Part shown: positions 11,791-25,700 of the stretch, in pieces | How the letters are laid out: each line of letters starts with the position of its first letter | Numbering within the stretch: position 1 is the first letter of the stretch | Assembly: GCA_018398815.1 (NCBI GenBank) | Contig: CM031612.1 | Coordinates: 5,537,366-5,601,365 of the forward strand | Direction: 5' to 3' | DNA length: 64,000 nt | DNA from: Conus ventricosus | Lineage: Eukaryota > Mollusca > Gastropoda > Neogastropoda > Conidae | Translations under genes and position numbers: made by a program | Notes under the pieces: generated by a model | What the model saw: only the letters and a program-made list of their open reading frames with translations | What the model was told of the DNA's origin: nothing | Database searches by the model: none

Positions 11791-11939
11791 AAAACCGATC
11801 TAACTCGCCCGCCCTCACCTAGGTCGGGCTAGGCCCAGAATCGGTGTTTGCTTTCCAAAAATTCATAACAAAAATGATAAACACCGAGGGTTACTAAACT
11901 GCCCTAGCCCTCACCCTAGGTCTCGGGGACATAGCAGCC

Positions 11940-13240
11940 CGCATTTTGTTTTGGGAAAAAAAAATTTTTTTTAAAATTGGAAAAAAAGGGGGAAAAAAAA
12001 AAAATTTTTTAAAAAAAGGGGGGTTTTTTTTAAAAACAGCCCCAAAAAAGGGGGGGGGTTTTTTTTTGGGAAAATTTTTTTTTTTAAAAAGGAAAAATTT
12101 TTTTGGGGTTTTTTAAAAAATTTTGGGGGTTTTTTTTTTTAAAAACCCCAAAAAAATTTTAAAAAAATTTTTTTTTAAATTAAAATTTTTTTTTGGGGAA
12201 AAAAAGGGGTTTTGGGGTTTTTTTTTTAAAATTTCCAGGGGGGGGGAAATTTTTTTAAAAAAAGAAAAATTTTTTTGGGGTTTTTTTTTCCCCCCAAAAA
12301 AAAACCCCCAAAAAAAAGGGGAAAATTTAAAAATTTTCCCCAAAAGGAAATTTTTTTTTTGGGTCCGGGGTTTTAAAAAAAAAGGGGGGGGCCCAAAACA
12401 AAACCCCCCCCAAAATTTTTTTGGGGGGGAAAAAAACCCTTTTTTTTTTGCCTTTTTTAAAAAAAAAATTTTTAAAAAAAAAAACCCAAAAAAAGGGGCC
12501 CCCCAAATTTTTTTCCCCCCGGGGTTTTTGGGGAAATGGGGTTTTTTTTCCCCCCAAAAAAAAAAAAAAAAAAAGGGTTAAACCCCAAAAAAAAGGGGGA
12601 AAAAATTTTTAATTTTTTTTAAAAAAAAAAACCCAAAAAAAGGGGGGGGAAAAACCCCCCGGGGGGGGTTTTTTTTTTTTTCCCCGGGGAAGGGGAAATT
12701 AAAAAAAGGGGGCCCTTTTCGGAAAAAAAGGGAAAACCCACAAACCAAAAAAAAACCCAAAAAAAAAAAAAAAAAAAATTTTTTCCCTTAAAATTTTTCC
12801 TTTAAAAGGGGGGGGCCCCCCCAAAAACCCCCCCCAAAAAAAACCCCAAAACCAACCCCCCCCCCCCAAAAAAAACAGGGCCCGGCTTTCCCCCCCAAAA
12901 AACCCCCAAAAGGGGCCCCCTTTCCCCCTTTTCCCCCCCTTTTCCCCCCCCCTTTTTTAAAAAGTTTCCCCCTTTTTCCCCCCCCCCCCCCCCCCCAAAA
13001 AAAACCCCCCCCCTTCCCCCCCAAAAATTTTTCCCCCCCCCCCCCCCCCGGGGGGGGGGCCCCCCGGGGTTTTTTTTTCTTTTTTTTTTTAAAAAAAGGG
13101 AAAAGGGGGAAAAAAAGGGTTTTTCCCCCCTTTTACTTTTTTTTTTTTTTAAAAAAAAAGGGGGGCCCGGGGGTTTTTTTTTTAAAAAAAAAAAGGGGGT
13201 TTTTTTTTAAAAAGGGGGGAAAAAAAAAAAATTTTTTAAA

Positions 13241-13273
<33 letters not shown>

Positions 13274-16200
13274 TTTTTTTTTAAAAAAAAAAAATTTTTT
13301 TGGGGGGGGGAAAAAAAAAAAATTTTTTTTAAAAATGGGGGTTTAATTGGGAAGAAAAAAAAAAAAGGGAAAATTTTTAAAAAACCAAGGGTTTTTAAAA
13401 AGGGGCCCTTTTTTAAAAATTTTTGGGGGAAAAAAGGGGAAAAGCAAAAAAAAAAATTTTAATTTTTTTTTTAAAAGTTTTTAAAAAGGGGCCCCTTTTT
13501 AAAATTTTTTTAAACCAAAAATTTAAAGGTTTTTTTCCCAATTTTTTAAAAATTTTTTTTAAAAACCCTTTTTCAAAAAAAAAAAGGGGGGGAAAAGGGG
13601 GGAAAAAGGAAAAATTTTTAAATTTAAAATTAAAAAATTTTTTTTCCCAAAAAAGGGAAAAAAAAATTTTTTTAAAAAAAAAACCCCCCCCAAAAAAAAA
13701 AAAAAATTTTAAACAAAAAACCCCTTTTTTTTCCCCCTAAAATTTAACGAAAATTTTAAAAAAAAGGCCAAAAAAAATTTTTAAAAAAAAAACCCCAAAA
13801 ACCCCCCCCCCAAAAAAGGGAAAAAACCCCGGGGGGGTTTTTTTGGTTGGGGGCCCGGGAAAAAAAGGAAAAGCAAAAAAAGGGGGTTTCCCTTTTTTTT
13901 TGGGGGGGGGGGGGGGTTTTTTCCCCCCCCCACCCCCCCCAAAAAAACCCCCCCCCCAAAATTTTAAAAATTTTTTTGTTTTTTTTTTTTTTTCCCCCCA
14001 AAACCCCCCTTTTTTTTTTTCCCCCCCCAAAAACCCCCCCCCCAAAAAAACCCCCCCAAATTTTTTTTTTTTTAAAATTAAATTTAAAAAAAAAGTTTTT
14101 ATTTTTTTTTGAAAAAATATAAAAAAAATTTTTTCCCCCAAAAAATTTTTTTTTTTTTTTTAAAAAAAATTTTTTTTAATTTAAAAATTTTTTAAAAAAG
14201 AAAAATTTTCCCCCTTTTTTTTGCCCCCCCTTTTTGGGTTTTAAACTTTTTAAAAAAAAAATTTTTAAAAAAAAAAAAATTTTTTTAAAAGGTGGGAAAA
14301 TTTTTTTTTTTCCCCTTTTTTTTTTTTAAAAAAAATTTTTGGGGTTTTAATTTTTTTTTTTTTTTTTAAAAAAAAAATTTTTTTCCCCCGGGCGGGGTTT
14401 TTTTTCCAAAAAGGGAAATTTTTAATTTTTTTTTTTTTTTTTTTAAATTTTTCCTTTTCCCCCCCCAAAAATTTTTGGGGGGGCCTTTTTTTTAAATTTG
14501 GTTTTTTTGTTTAATTTTTTTTTTTCCCCCCCAAATTTTTTAAGGGGGGGGGGTTTATTTTTTTAAAGGGTTTTTGGGGTTTTTTTTTTTTTTTTTCTGA
14601 AAATTTTTTTCCCCCTTTTAAGGAAAAAAATTTTTTAAATTTAATTTTTTTTTTTTTTTTAAATTTTTTTTAAAACCCCCAAAAAAAAAAAAAAAGGGGA
14701 AAAAAACCAAAAAAAACCCAAAAAATTTTTTTTTAAAAAAATTTTTTGGAAAAAAAAAAATTTTTTTCCCCCTTTTTTTAAAATTTTCCCCAAACCCTTT
14801 TAAAAGGGGGGTTTTAAATGCGGGGCCCCAAAAATTTTTCCCAATTTTTCCCAAGGGGGTTTTTTTTTTTAAAAAAAAATTTTTTTGGGGGGGGAAAAAA
14901 TTTTCAATTTTTTTTGGAAATTTTTTTTTTCCCCCCAAAAAAATTTTTGGGGGTTTTAAAAATTTAATTTTTTTTTTTAAAAAAAGGGGAAAAAAATTTC
15001 CCCTTTGAAACCACCGGGGGGAAAGGTTTTTTTTTAAATTTTTTTAAAAATTTTTAAAAAAAAAAAATTTGGCCCCCCCCCCAAAAAAAAGGGTTTTTTT
15101 CCTTTTAAAAAAAAAAAAAAAGGGGGGGTTTCCCAAAAAAAAAAATTTTAAAAAAAAAAAAAAACCCCAAAAAGGGAAAGGGGGCCCCCTTTTTTTTTTA
15201 AAAAAAATTTTAAAAAAAAAAGGGGGGGGGAAAAAAAAACCCGGGGGGGAAAAACCCCCCCAAAAACCCCAAAAAAAGGAAAAGGAAAAGGCCCAAAACC
15301 CCAAAACGGGGGGGCCCAAAAAAAGGTTTTAAAAAATTTTTTTCCCCAAAAAGGGGAAACCTTTTTCCCCTTAAAAGCAAAAAAAATCAAAAAAAAAAAA
15401 AAAAATTTTTTTTTGGGTTTTTTTTGGAAAAAAAAAAAAAAAGGAAAATTTTTTTTCCTTGGGGGGGGCCCCAAAAAAAAAAAAAAAAATTTTCCCCAAA
15501 AGGTTTTGGGAAGGGAACCCAAAAAAAAAAAACCTGGGTTAAAAAAAAAAAAAATTTTTTTTAAAAAAAAGGGGAAAAAAATTTTTTTACCCCCCTTTTT
15601 TTTTTTAAAAAAAAAAAAAACCCCCCAAAAAAATTTTTCCAAAAAAAAAACCCATTAAAAAAAATTTTTTTCCCCCCCAAAACCAAAAAAAAAGGGGTCC
15701 AAATTCCCCCAAAAATTTTTTAAAAAAAAATTTTTTTGGTTTTAATTTTTTAAAATTTAATTCCTTTTTTTGGGGGGGGTCAAAAAAATTTTTTAAAAAA
15801 TTTAAAAAAAAGGGCCCCCCCCCCAAAAAAATTTTTTAAAACTTTAAAAAAAATTTTTTTCCCTCCCAAAAAAGGGGCCCCAATTAAAATTTTTGGAAAA
15901 AAAAAAATTCCCCAAAAAAAAAAAAAAAAAAGGGTTAAAACCCCAAAAAAACCCCGGGAAAAAAAATTTCCAAATTCCGGGGGGGGGGGGGGGGAAAAAT
16001 TTTTGGGGGAAAAAACCCCCCCAAAAAAGGGGAAAAAAGGTTTTTCCCCTTTTTTAAAAAAAGGAAAAACCAAAAACCCCCCCAAAAATTTTTTTAAAAA
16101 AAAACCCCAAAAAACCCCCCCAAAGCCCCTTTTTAAAAAATTGGTTTTAAAAAGGGAAAAATTTTTTTTTTTTTGTTTTTTAAACTTTAAAAAACCCTTT

Positions 16201-17320
16201 TTTTTTTCCCCTTTTTTAACCCCGGGGTTTTTGTTTTAAAAAAAAAAGGGGTTCTTTGTTGAAAAGGTTTTTAAAAAAACCCCGGTTTTCCCTTTTTTTT
16301 TGGGGCCCCGGGAAAACCTTTTTTTTTTTTTTCCCCCCCCAAAAAAATTTTTTAAAAAAAAAATTTCCCTTTAAAACCCCTTTTTAAATTTTTTTTTAAA
16401 AAGGGGTTTTAAAAAAATTTTTTAGAAATTTTTCCCCTTTAACCTTGGGGGAAATCAATACAAAAAAAATTTTTTTTAAAATTAAAAAAAAGGGTTTTGG
16501 AAAATTTTAAAAAACAAAAAAATTTTTAAAAAAAAAAAAAAAAAAAAAAAATTTTTTTTAAAAAATTTTTTTTCCCTTTTTTTTTTTTTTTAAAAAAAAG
16601 GAAATTTGGTTTTTTTTTTTTTTTTCCTTTTTTTTTCCCTTTTTTTTCCCCCCCTTTTTTTTTTTAAAATTTTTTAAACCAAAAATTTTTTAAAAATTTT
16701 TTTTCTGGGTTTTTTTCTTTTTTTTTTTTAAAATTTTTTAAAAAAGGGAAAGAAAAAATTTTTAAAAAATTTTTAAAAAAAAATTTTTTTAAAAAAATTT
16801 AAATATTTTTTTTAAAAAATTTTTTTTTTTGGGGGGTTTCCCCCTTTTTTTTTTTTGAAAAAGGGGTTTTGGGGGGTTTTTTTTAAAATAACCCCCCTTT
16901 TCCCGGCCCCCCGGCCCAATTTTTAAACCCTTTTGTTTTTTTTTCCGTTTTTTTTAAAAATTTTTTCAAAAAAAAAGGGGGGGCCCCCCCCCAAAAAAAA
17001 AAATTTTTTTAAAAAAAATTTTTTTTTTTTTTTAAAAATTTTTTTTTTTTTTTTTTTTCCCCCCCCCCCCCTTTTTTTTTTCCCCTTTTAAATTTTGTTT
17101 TAAAAATTTTTAAAAAAAAATTTTTTTAAAACCCCAAAAAAGGGGCGAAATAATGGGGGAAAAATGAAAAGGGGATCCGGGGAAATTTTAATTTTTTTTC
17201 CCCAAAAACCCCCCCCAAAAAAAAAAAATTTTTTTTGGGGGGTTTTTAACCCCCCCCCCTTTTTTTTTTAAAAATTTTTTTTTTTTTTTAAAAAAAACCC
17301 TTTTTTTTTTTTAAAAAAGG

Positions 17321-17359
<39 letters not shown>

Positions 17360-19340
17360 GGGGGTTTTTTTTTAAAAAAAAAAAAATTTTTTTTTTTTTT
17401 AAAGGTTTTCCGGGTTTTTGGGAAAAAATTTTGGAAAAAAAAAAAGGTTTTTAAAATTAAAAAATTTTTTAAACCCTTAAAAAAATTTAAAAAAACCCCT
17501 TTTTTTTTAAAAGGGGGGGGTTCCTCCCGGGGGGGGAAAATTTTTTGGGGGTTTTTTTTCCCCAATTTTAAAAAAAATTTTTGGGCTTTTTTTTTTTTAA
17601 AATTTTTTTTTTTTAAGGGGGCCCCCCCCCTTTGGGCCCCCTTTTTTAAAAAATTTTTTTTGGGGGGGGAAAAAAAACCCCCTTTTTTAAAAAATTTTTT
17701 TTAAAAAAAAAAGGGGGTTTTTCCTTAAAAAAAAAAGGGGGTTTTGGGAAAAAATTTTTAAAACCCCCCAAAAAAGGGGAAAAAAGGGTTTTTCCCCAAA
17801 AAAAGGGGGGAAAATTTTTTTGGGGGAAAACCCCCCTTTTTTTGGGGGGGGGCCCCAAAAAAAAAAAAGGGGTTTTTTTTTTAAAAAAAACCTTTTTTTT
17901 TTTTTGGGGGGAAAAAAAATTTTTTTTTTTTTCTTTTTTTTTTTAAAGGGGCCCTTTTTTTTTTTTTAAAAAATTTTTTTTCCCTTTTTAAGAAGGGAAA
18001 AACCCCTTTTTGGGTATAAAAAAAGGGGGGGGGGGAAAAAAATTTTTTTTAAAAATTTGCTTTTTGTTTTTTTCCCTTTTTTGGGTTAAAGGGTTTTTTT
18101 TTTTAAAATTTTTCCCTTTTTTTTTTTTTTCCAAATTGTTTTTTGTTTTTAAACCCAAAAAGGTTTCCCTAAAAAAAAAAAATTTTTTTTTTAAAAAAAA
18201 AAACCCCCCCCCCCTTTTTTGGGGAAAAACCCCCTTTTAAAACAAAAAAATTTTTTTTTTAAAATTTTTTTTTTTTTTGGGGGGGGGGGGAAATTAAAAA
18301 TTTTTTTTTTAACTAAAAATTTTTTCCCCACCCCCCCAAATTTTTCCCCCCCCCCAAAAAAAAAAACCCCCCCAAAATTTTAAAAAATTTAAAAAAAAAG
18401 TTTTTTAAAACCCCCCCCCTTTTTTTTTTTTTTTATTTTAAAAAAAAATTTTTAAATTTTTTTTTTTTTAACCGGAAAAAGAAAAGCAAAACCCAATTTT
18501 TTTTTTTTAAAAAAAAATTTTTTTTAAAATTTTTTTTTTTAAAAAAATTTTTCCCGGTCCTTCATATTTTTTTTCCCGGATTTTTTTTAAACCAAAATTT
18601 TTTAAATTCAAAAAAATAATTAATCAAAAATTTTTTTTGGTTTTAACCAAAAAAAAAAACCCCCCCGGGGTTTTTGGGGTTTGGGGGGAAAAAATTTTTT
18701 TTTTTTTTTTAAACCTTTTTTTTTTCCCCCTTTTTAAAAAAATTTTCCTTCCTTTTTTAAAAAATTTTTCCTTTTGTAGTCATCAAAATGGGCCCCAAAA
18801 AAAAAAATTTTTTTTCCCCTTTTTTGAGTCAGGGGTTTAATTTTTTTGCTTAAAAAATTTTTTTTTTTTTTTTAAAAAAAATTTTTTTTTTTTTTTTTTT
18901 TTTTTTCCCCCCCTTTAAAAAGGGGGAAAAAAACCCCCCCCAAAAAAGGCTGGGGCCCCCCAGGGGAAAGGAAAACCCCCCCGGGCCCCGGGGGAAAAAA
19001 AAATTTAACCCGGGGGGAAAAAACCCGGGGGGGAAAAACCCTTTTTTTTTTTTTTTAAAAAAAACCCGTTTTTTTGAATTTTTTTTGGTTTTAAATTTTT
19101 TTTTGGGGTTTTTTTTTCCCCTCTTCCCCGGGGTTTTTTTTTTTTTTTTTCCCTGTCCCCAAATTAAAAAAAAAAAAAAAAATTTTTTTCTTTTTCTTTT
19201 TCTTTTAATTTTTTTCCCCCCCAAACCTTTCCCCCCCCCCAAAAAGGGTTTTCCCTTTTTTTTAAAAAATTTTTTTTTAAAAAAAAACCCAAAAGGGGGG
19301 TTTTTTCCCCCCTTTGTTGGACTTTTTCCCCTCCCACCCC
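11940..19340. other. Homopolymer-run sequence, probable assembly/base-calling artefact
   Basis: Nearly the whole 7.4 kb consists of alternating runs of 3-15 identical bases (A, T, G and C), with almost no isolated single bases or dinucleotide steps. This resembles no known satellite, because there is no repeating unit. It starts abruptly at about 11,940, after normal sequence. Reading frames here encode only Lys/Phe/Gly/Pro strings and are not genes. I interpret it as extremely low-quality long-read sequence kept in the consensus. Confidence 0.85.
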
Positions 19341-19692
19341 CAAACAATTTTTTTTATTTCGTCAAAAAAGATAAGGTCTAAGCCCCCTAGCGTAGATTTT
19401 GGTTTGGGCTGCCTCAATTGTACATTGAAAATTTCGGTTTTTTTTGGATTTAAAAAACCCTTTTTATTGCTCTTGCGAAAGGGTTTTTCATATTTACAAA
19501 AGCAAATAAAAATACCTTTAAACGATTTTTACTGCGACATAAGAATTTAAAAATTCCCTATAGCGTTGCCCTGCTTTTAGGAAAAGTTGAATGATGACGC
19601 ACGTTTTCGTAATATATTACTAATTGTGATCATATTTGGTTTCTCCCAAAAAACCCCTTTCTAAAATTTGAGTTGCTAACAACCCCCCCCCT

Positions 19693-19784
<92 letters not shown>

Positions 19785-22700
19785 AAAACCCCCCCCCCCC
19801 CCAAAAAATTTTTTTCCCCAAAAACGGCATTAAAACTTTTAAACAAAAACCCCAAAAGGCCCTTTTTGGGCTTGCCTTTAAACAAACCCTGGAGGCCGGG
19901 GGGTTCGGCGTTATTCTAAGTTTTAGTGCTTCTTCATTGCCGATTCTTGAAAAAGCACGATCTTCCCTTTTTTCGCGGTTTGCCCTTTGATCAGAAAAAG
20001 GTTAAAAAATATGTCTTTCATTGTTTAAAGAAAAAACTTCTTGCCCCTAAGTTTTACCCGAAAATTTTTTTTCCCATTGCCCCCCCCAAATTCTGGAAAA
20101 ATTCTTTTTTGGGGGCTGTTTTTGAAGCGAGTTCTATTTTGAAAAAATAAAACCCCTTTCGAGCCGGCACAATAAATCATCCGCTCCAAGGTCTGGAAAT
20201 CAAAAAGAAAAATTTGAAACTGCATCAATAGTAGATGGATTAAATTTGGGAAAAGTAAATATTCCCTTTATTTTTTCAAAGACGGGGTTTCTTTTTAGTC
20301 CCTTTTATCGGGGCAAGAATTTAAACCATAAAACTTGTGACATTTTTTTAAAACAAAATAAAAATTTAAATTTTTTAAAAAAAAGGCGGGCCTTGAAGAA
20401 GAAGATTATATTTTTTACGATCCTGCCCGGGGCAACTAGATGAAAAAACCTTTTAACCCCAGCCCCGCTCGGGATCTCCCTTTGGGGGTGAAAAAAGCTG
20501 AAGGGGGGGGAAAGGGGTGAATTAACCGAAATAAATCAAATCCCTTATACCAAAGTTTAAAGGGCTTTAAAAACCCTGAAACAAAATACCCCGATGATTT
20601 TTAAAAAAAAAGAAAACCATTTGTTTTGTGAAAAAAGGCCCAAAAGGAGAAAATTGTTTTAGCTTAAAGGGATAAACTAAACTCATAAAGGGTTTTTAAC
20701 AAGGGTACAATTAGACAAAAGCCCCAGTGCAAGCGAGCCCGGGATGCCTTTGGGTTTACTAAACCCAAAAATTAATACGGAAGGGGGTTGCTAAAAATTC
20801 AAAAAAAACCCTACAAGAACTCCCCAAAAATAACCCAAAAAGCAAAATAGAAATTTAAAAATTTAAGTTAACAGCGGGCGAAGTAAAAAAACAAAAGTAG
20901 CAAACCACTGGGGAAAAAGAAGAAACAGCATTTTAAAAACTATACATGATCCCCCGAAAAACCCATGAGGAATTATTAGCCCTTGATCGTTTCTTTTTTG
21001 AAACCCTCAAAGGCGAAAATTAAAAAAAACAATGTGCAAAACAAGGGGAACTAGATGAGAAATAAAAAAAGGGGAAAAAAAAAAATCGCCCGAGACTGAC
21101 GACCGCAACGTAGGGCTGAGATTAAAGAAAGAAAAGCCCAAAACTAAAAAATTTTTTGAGCAAAAAAGATCAGCAAGACTTTAAAAGGGTAACTACTTTA
21201 AACCCAGACCAAATTTCGAAACCCCAAAGGGAAAAGAATAAGAAAACTATCGAAAAATTTTTATGAAAAACACGCAAACAGAAAGAATAAAAAAAGCAGT
21301 TTTGAGAGGCAGGGGAAATCACATTAGCAAGCGTTAAACGGCCCAAAAGGGTTTGCAAAAATACGTTGGGTTTGGGTTTTTACGGGGGTGGTGGGGGGCA
21401 AAAAAGGGAGTGGGCCCCCAAACCCATCGTCTGATAAATCCCCTGGGTAAAAAAAACAGCTTGAAACATCTTGCGGTTATTAAAAAAATTAAAACTGGTA
21501 AAGCTATAAAACCTTTTCCCGGTTTTATTAGGGATGTTATTGGGTGGCTTTTGTCTACTGCAAACAAAAATAATTTGGGGTTTATGGCCAGTTATGGGGT
21601 TTTGTTCCCCTTTTAAAAGTTGGGGGTTTTTTTTTTATTTAAAATAAAGACCAAAATACTTCCCAGGGGGATTTCCAATAACCAAAAGCTTTCTTTTTTA
21701 TATTCATTTGGGCTCGCGAACAAAGTCCACGTCTTTACGGGCTTTGGGGTTTGAACCCCGGGATTGGAGGGCTTATTCTTGGGGTTTTTTTTTTATTGTT
21801 TGTAATATTCTGGCTCAGAATTTTGTCGTTTTTTTTTTCCCACCCCTTTTGTTTAAAATTTCCCGCTTTCAAGGATTTTAAATTTTTGTAGTTTAATTTT
21901 TGTTCCCACCCGGTTCCCGAGGGAAAAAGGCCGCATTTTATAAACCAGGCCAACAGCAAAAATCTACTTTTTTGATCTTGCTTTTTTTAAAAAAATTTTG
22001 AAAACCCTTTTTTTACTTTAATCAAAAAAAACTGTTTAAATTTAATTTGGGGTCCTCAAAAAATTTGCCCAAGTATTGTTTTTGTGCAACAAAGCCAGTA
22101 AAAAGGGTTTGTTATGATCGACCCTTTTTCTGTAAATTTCGAACCTAGGGAAACACCAAACGTAATTACGAATATCGTTTTTTCGGGGACTAAATTTCCC
22201 CCTTTAGTTTGGCCCTCAGATGTGTCTAAGATTAATGTTTCCAAGCGTTTTTTTGCTCTTCCCTAAGGGGCCCAAGGGGGAACACCTTGCCGAAGAGAAA
22301 AAAGTGTAAGGAGGGTTCCAGTATTTGTTATATTTTCTGTGCGCCCCCCCAAATTTAAAAGGGGGCCTAAGCCCTGATTAAATCCGACTTTTGTCTAAAG
22401 TCTGTCTTAAAATTTTTAATTTTAATTGCGACAATTTCCTTTTTAAAAGCTTCAGTCTATTCTGTTTTCCCGAATTTGGGTTAAAACGTTTTAGTCATTT
22501 GGGAAAGGTGCTCGCAGTTCAGTCAAAAAACGTCTGAAGTGTAATAGGAAAAAGAAATCGAAAACCCGACCCCACCCAAAGGGTCGGATGATTTTTAAAA
22601 AAAAAGCATACGATCCCCCACACCCCGTTGTTGCACAAAAAACCCGCAAAGTTCCCCTGGTTTGATAAATTTAAAAGCATCGGGTGCTAAACCCCCCTTT

Positions 22701-25700
22701 TTCGATGTAGTCTTTTTTAAAAGGAAAGGGGTTTAAAAAACTTTCTTAATGGAGTACTCACCTTCCCCCGAAAGGGGTCCCCCCCTGGGGACACAATGTC
22801 CAAAAAATCAGTTTCTATATTTTTAAGAATTTTTAATTTTCGGCCCCAACAGAATATTTTGCAATTTTTTAAAAAAAATTTAAACGCGCTCAATTTTTTT
22901 TTTTGTTTTTTTTTTTGTTTATTTTGTTTAAAAAAAGTTTTTTAAAAAATAACCCAAATCAGAAATCCTTTGTTTTTTTTAAAAATGCTGTTTAGAACGA
23001 TTTTGGGGGAACCCAAAATTTGGCGCACTTTCCGAAAATTTACAAAATTTGTTTTTTTAAATTTTAAAATGAAACCCAAAGGGGAATAAAACGATTCAAA
23101 AAATTGACAAAACAGGGGACATAGTTGGCCGGTTAAACCCTACCTGATGGTTATTTGGGTTTTTTTTTGCTAAAAGAACAATGAGTAACTTCGACATTAC
23201 TCTCAAAAAATTTAAAAAGCAAATTTTAAAAAAAAATGTTTAAAATTCAAAGAAGAAGAAGACACACTACCTTTTTGATGTGAGCAAACTAAAATGTTAA
23301 AGGCCCTTTTCAGGAAATTTTTTGAATTTTTGAGTTTTCACCCCGACCAAAAATAAATTTTGAGGGAGGAAAAACCCCTCGATCCTTTAATTATTTTATT
23401 ACTCATGTTTATTTAGATAGCTGAGACATGAAAACTTAAAAAAGGAAAGGGGGCCCAAATGTTTTAAAGCCCCTTTCCCTGGGGAAAGCTGCAATTGCGA
23501 AATTTTTTAAATTTAAAAAATTCCCTAATTTACAGTTTTTTAAAAAATTATTTGTGGGGGGTCGGAAACATTAATATAAAAAACAAAGACAAAAAAGGGA
23601 AAAAAATCTAAATGTTGGGTAACCGCCCCATTGGGTTTTTGGGAAAAACAAAAAAAAAACGTCCCAAAAAATGCGCGGGGGCCGAAGAACCAGGAGTTAC
23701 ATTTGCGCCTGTAAGGTGCATAGCCCTTTTTAAATTTAAAAAACCTTGGGAGACGTTGCGGCCCTTTTAACCCCCAAGGTTAAATAGGGAATTTGTTGGG
23801 TTTTTATACACCCAAAATGGTGAATTTTTAACGCAAAAGGTTGGGGACGAAAAATTTTTCCCAAACCCCAAAAAACTGCGAATCAAAAAGAAATAAAAGT
23901 TGGCCCCGTATTAAAAAAAAATAGTTCGAAAACCTGACCTCAAAAAGGCAAATTTTGGGAAACCCAAATTTTTAAAAGGGAAAAAAAATTTTTAAAAATA
24001 AGCCCATTTTCTTTTTTAGCCCCCAAAAAAATTTCAGAAAAACATTCAAAATCCCGGGCCCTTTTCATGTAAGTCTTATGCCCGATAAAAAATAGTCGGG
24101 AAAAAAATTAAAATAAAGTCGAAAGGAAAAAACCGTCCCTCCTCCACAGAAAAGAAACGGTTTTAAAAAAAGGTACTCAAAATTACAGTTCTTTTCCCAA
24201 ACAGAAAATTTTGGAGACACTTTTACAAAGATAAATTGGGAAAAAACGCCCTTTAAAAAAAGGGGGAGAGGGATTGGGGGTTTTGGGGGCAGTGAAGTCC
24301 TTTTAAAAGAATTAATTTTTAGATGGAAAAAATTGGGCGTTTAAAAATCTTTAAAATTTCCTTTAACGTTCTTTACAAAAGGGGAGGATGTTTAAAATCA
24401 TAACAACAAGCAACAAAAAAAGAGTTGACCCTTTAAAAAGAAACCCAAACTTACAGAACTGAATTGGGTTTTAAAGGTTTTCCAATTTTGGCCCAAAAAG
24501 GTTTTATTTTTCGAAAAAGGCTAACAGAGAGTATGAAAAAAACATAATAACTGAAATTTTAAATTTAAAATTTTATTTTAAAAAATGGGCAGTTTTAAAA
24601 ATTTTTTGACAAAAACCCCTTTATTGTTCATTAATTTGTGGACAAACTGGTTGTGGAAAAAAAATATTTAACCCCGACCGTTACCCAAAAGTTTAATTGG
24701 GAAAAATTTTGATCATATTGTGATTTTTTTTCCCCCCAAAAATTTAAAAGGGAAAAAAGCAAATCATGATAGAAGGTTTTTATTGGCTGATGAAAACATA
24801 TTTTTAGTTTTAAACCTAGCAATTTAAAAGAGTGAGTGCCTTTGAACGCTTTTTTATATTGTTTTTAAAGGGAAAGCAGACATATTTATTAAAGATGACG
24901 TTCCCGCTGAAAAGAACTAGTTAAAAAAAAGGGAAAAACTTTGGCAAAATAGCCTTTTGCGGAAGAAAGCTGGGAAAAGTGTGTGGAAATTTTTGCCAAA
25001 AATATAACTCTTTTTTAAAAACTTTAGAGAAAAATTTAAAAGGGCTGTTTGTTTTTTTCACATGAAAAACCCGAGATGCATTTTATGAAGTTTGCTTGGG
25101 AAAAAGAGTTAATTTAAAATGACCCCGGAAAAAAAAACAGAATTTAAACCCAAAAATTTAAAATCTAAAAAGTTTTGAAATTTGAAATTAAAAAAAAATA
25201 CCCTACACATTTTGTTTTTTTTTGTAGATAAACGTTTTTTTTTGAAAAAAAAAGTCTTTTCTTGTCAGAGAAAAGGGAAAACCCCCAAAGGTCGCCAACC
25301 CGAACCCAGGTGGGGCTAGGGTGGGTTAGAAACGGGGTTTTTTTTTTCCCGTTCTCCCTTTGGGAAATTAAAAAAACCCAACTTGGAATTTATTATGGGT
25401 GACAAAAACCAAATAAAAAAACTTCAAAACCACCCCCATGGATTAATAAAAAACTAAACCCTTTTTTGAGAAAGGGAAAAAACTTTTTTTTAAAAAATTG
25501 AAACACACCAAAATTTAGAAAAAATTCTGGTTTTGGTATAAAAAGTAAAAAAAAAGAAGGTGTCAAAAGAGAATGTAGGCCCTTTTCCCCACTCCAAATT
25601 TTGTTAAATTTAATGAATTTTGAAAGGGGATCATCAAAAAAAATTTTGGGGCTACCTAAGGAAAGGGGAAAAAGATAGGAAACATTGGGATTCCAACCTG

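Noticed and set aside
12113..19390. Dozens of open frames rich in Lys, Phe, Gly and Pro on both strands
   Set aside because: They are translations of homopolymer runs in artefactual sequence; no domain, no codon bias, no conserved motif.
21334..21616. 77-87 codon frames in the partly degraded region
   Set aside because: No recognisable motif, and the surrounding sequence has unreliable homopolymer lengths, so frames are not trustworthy.
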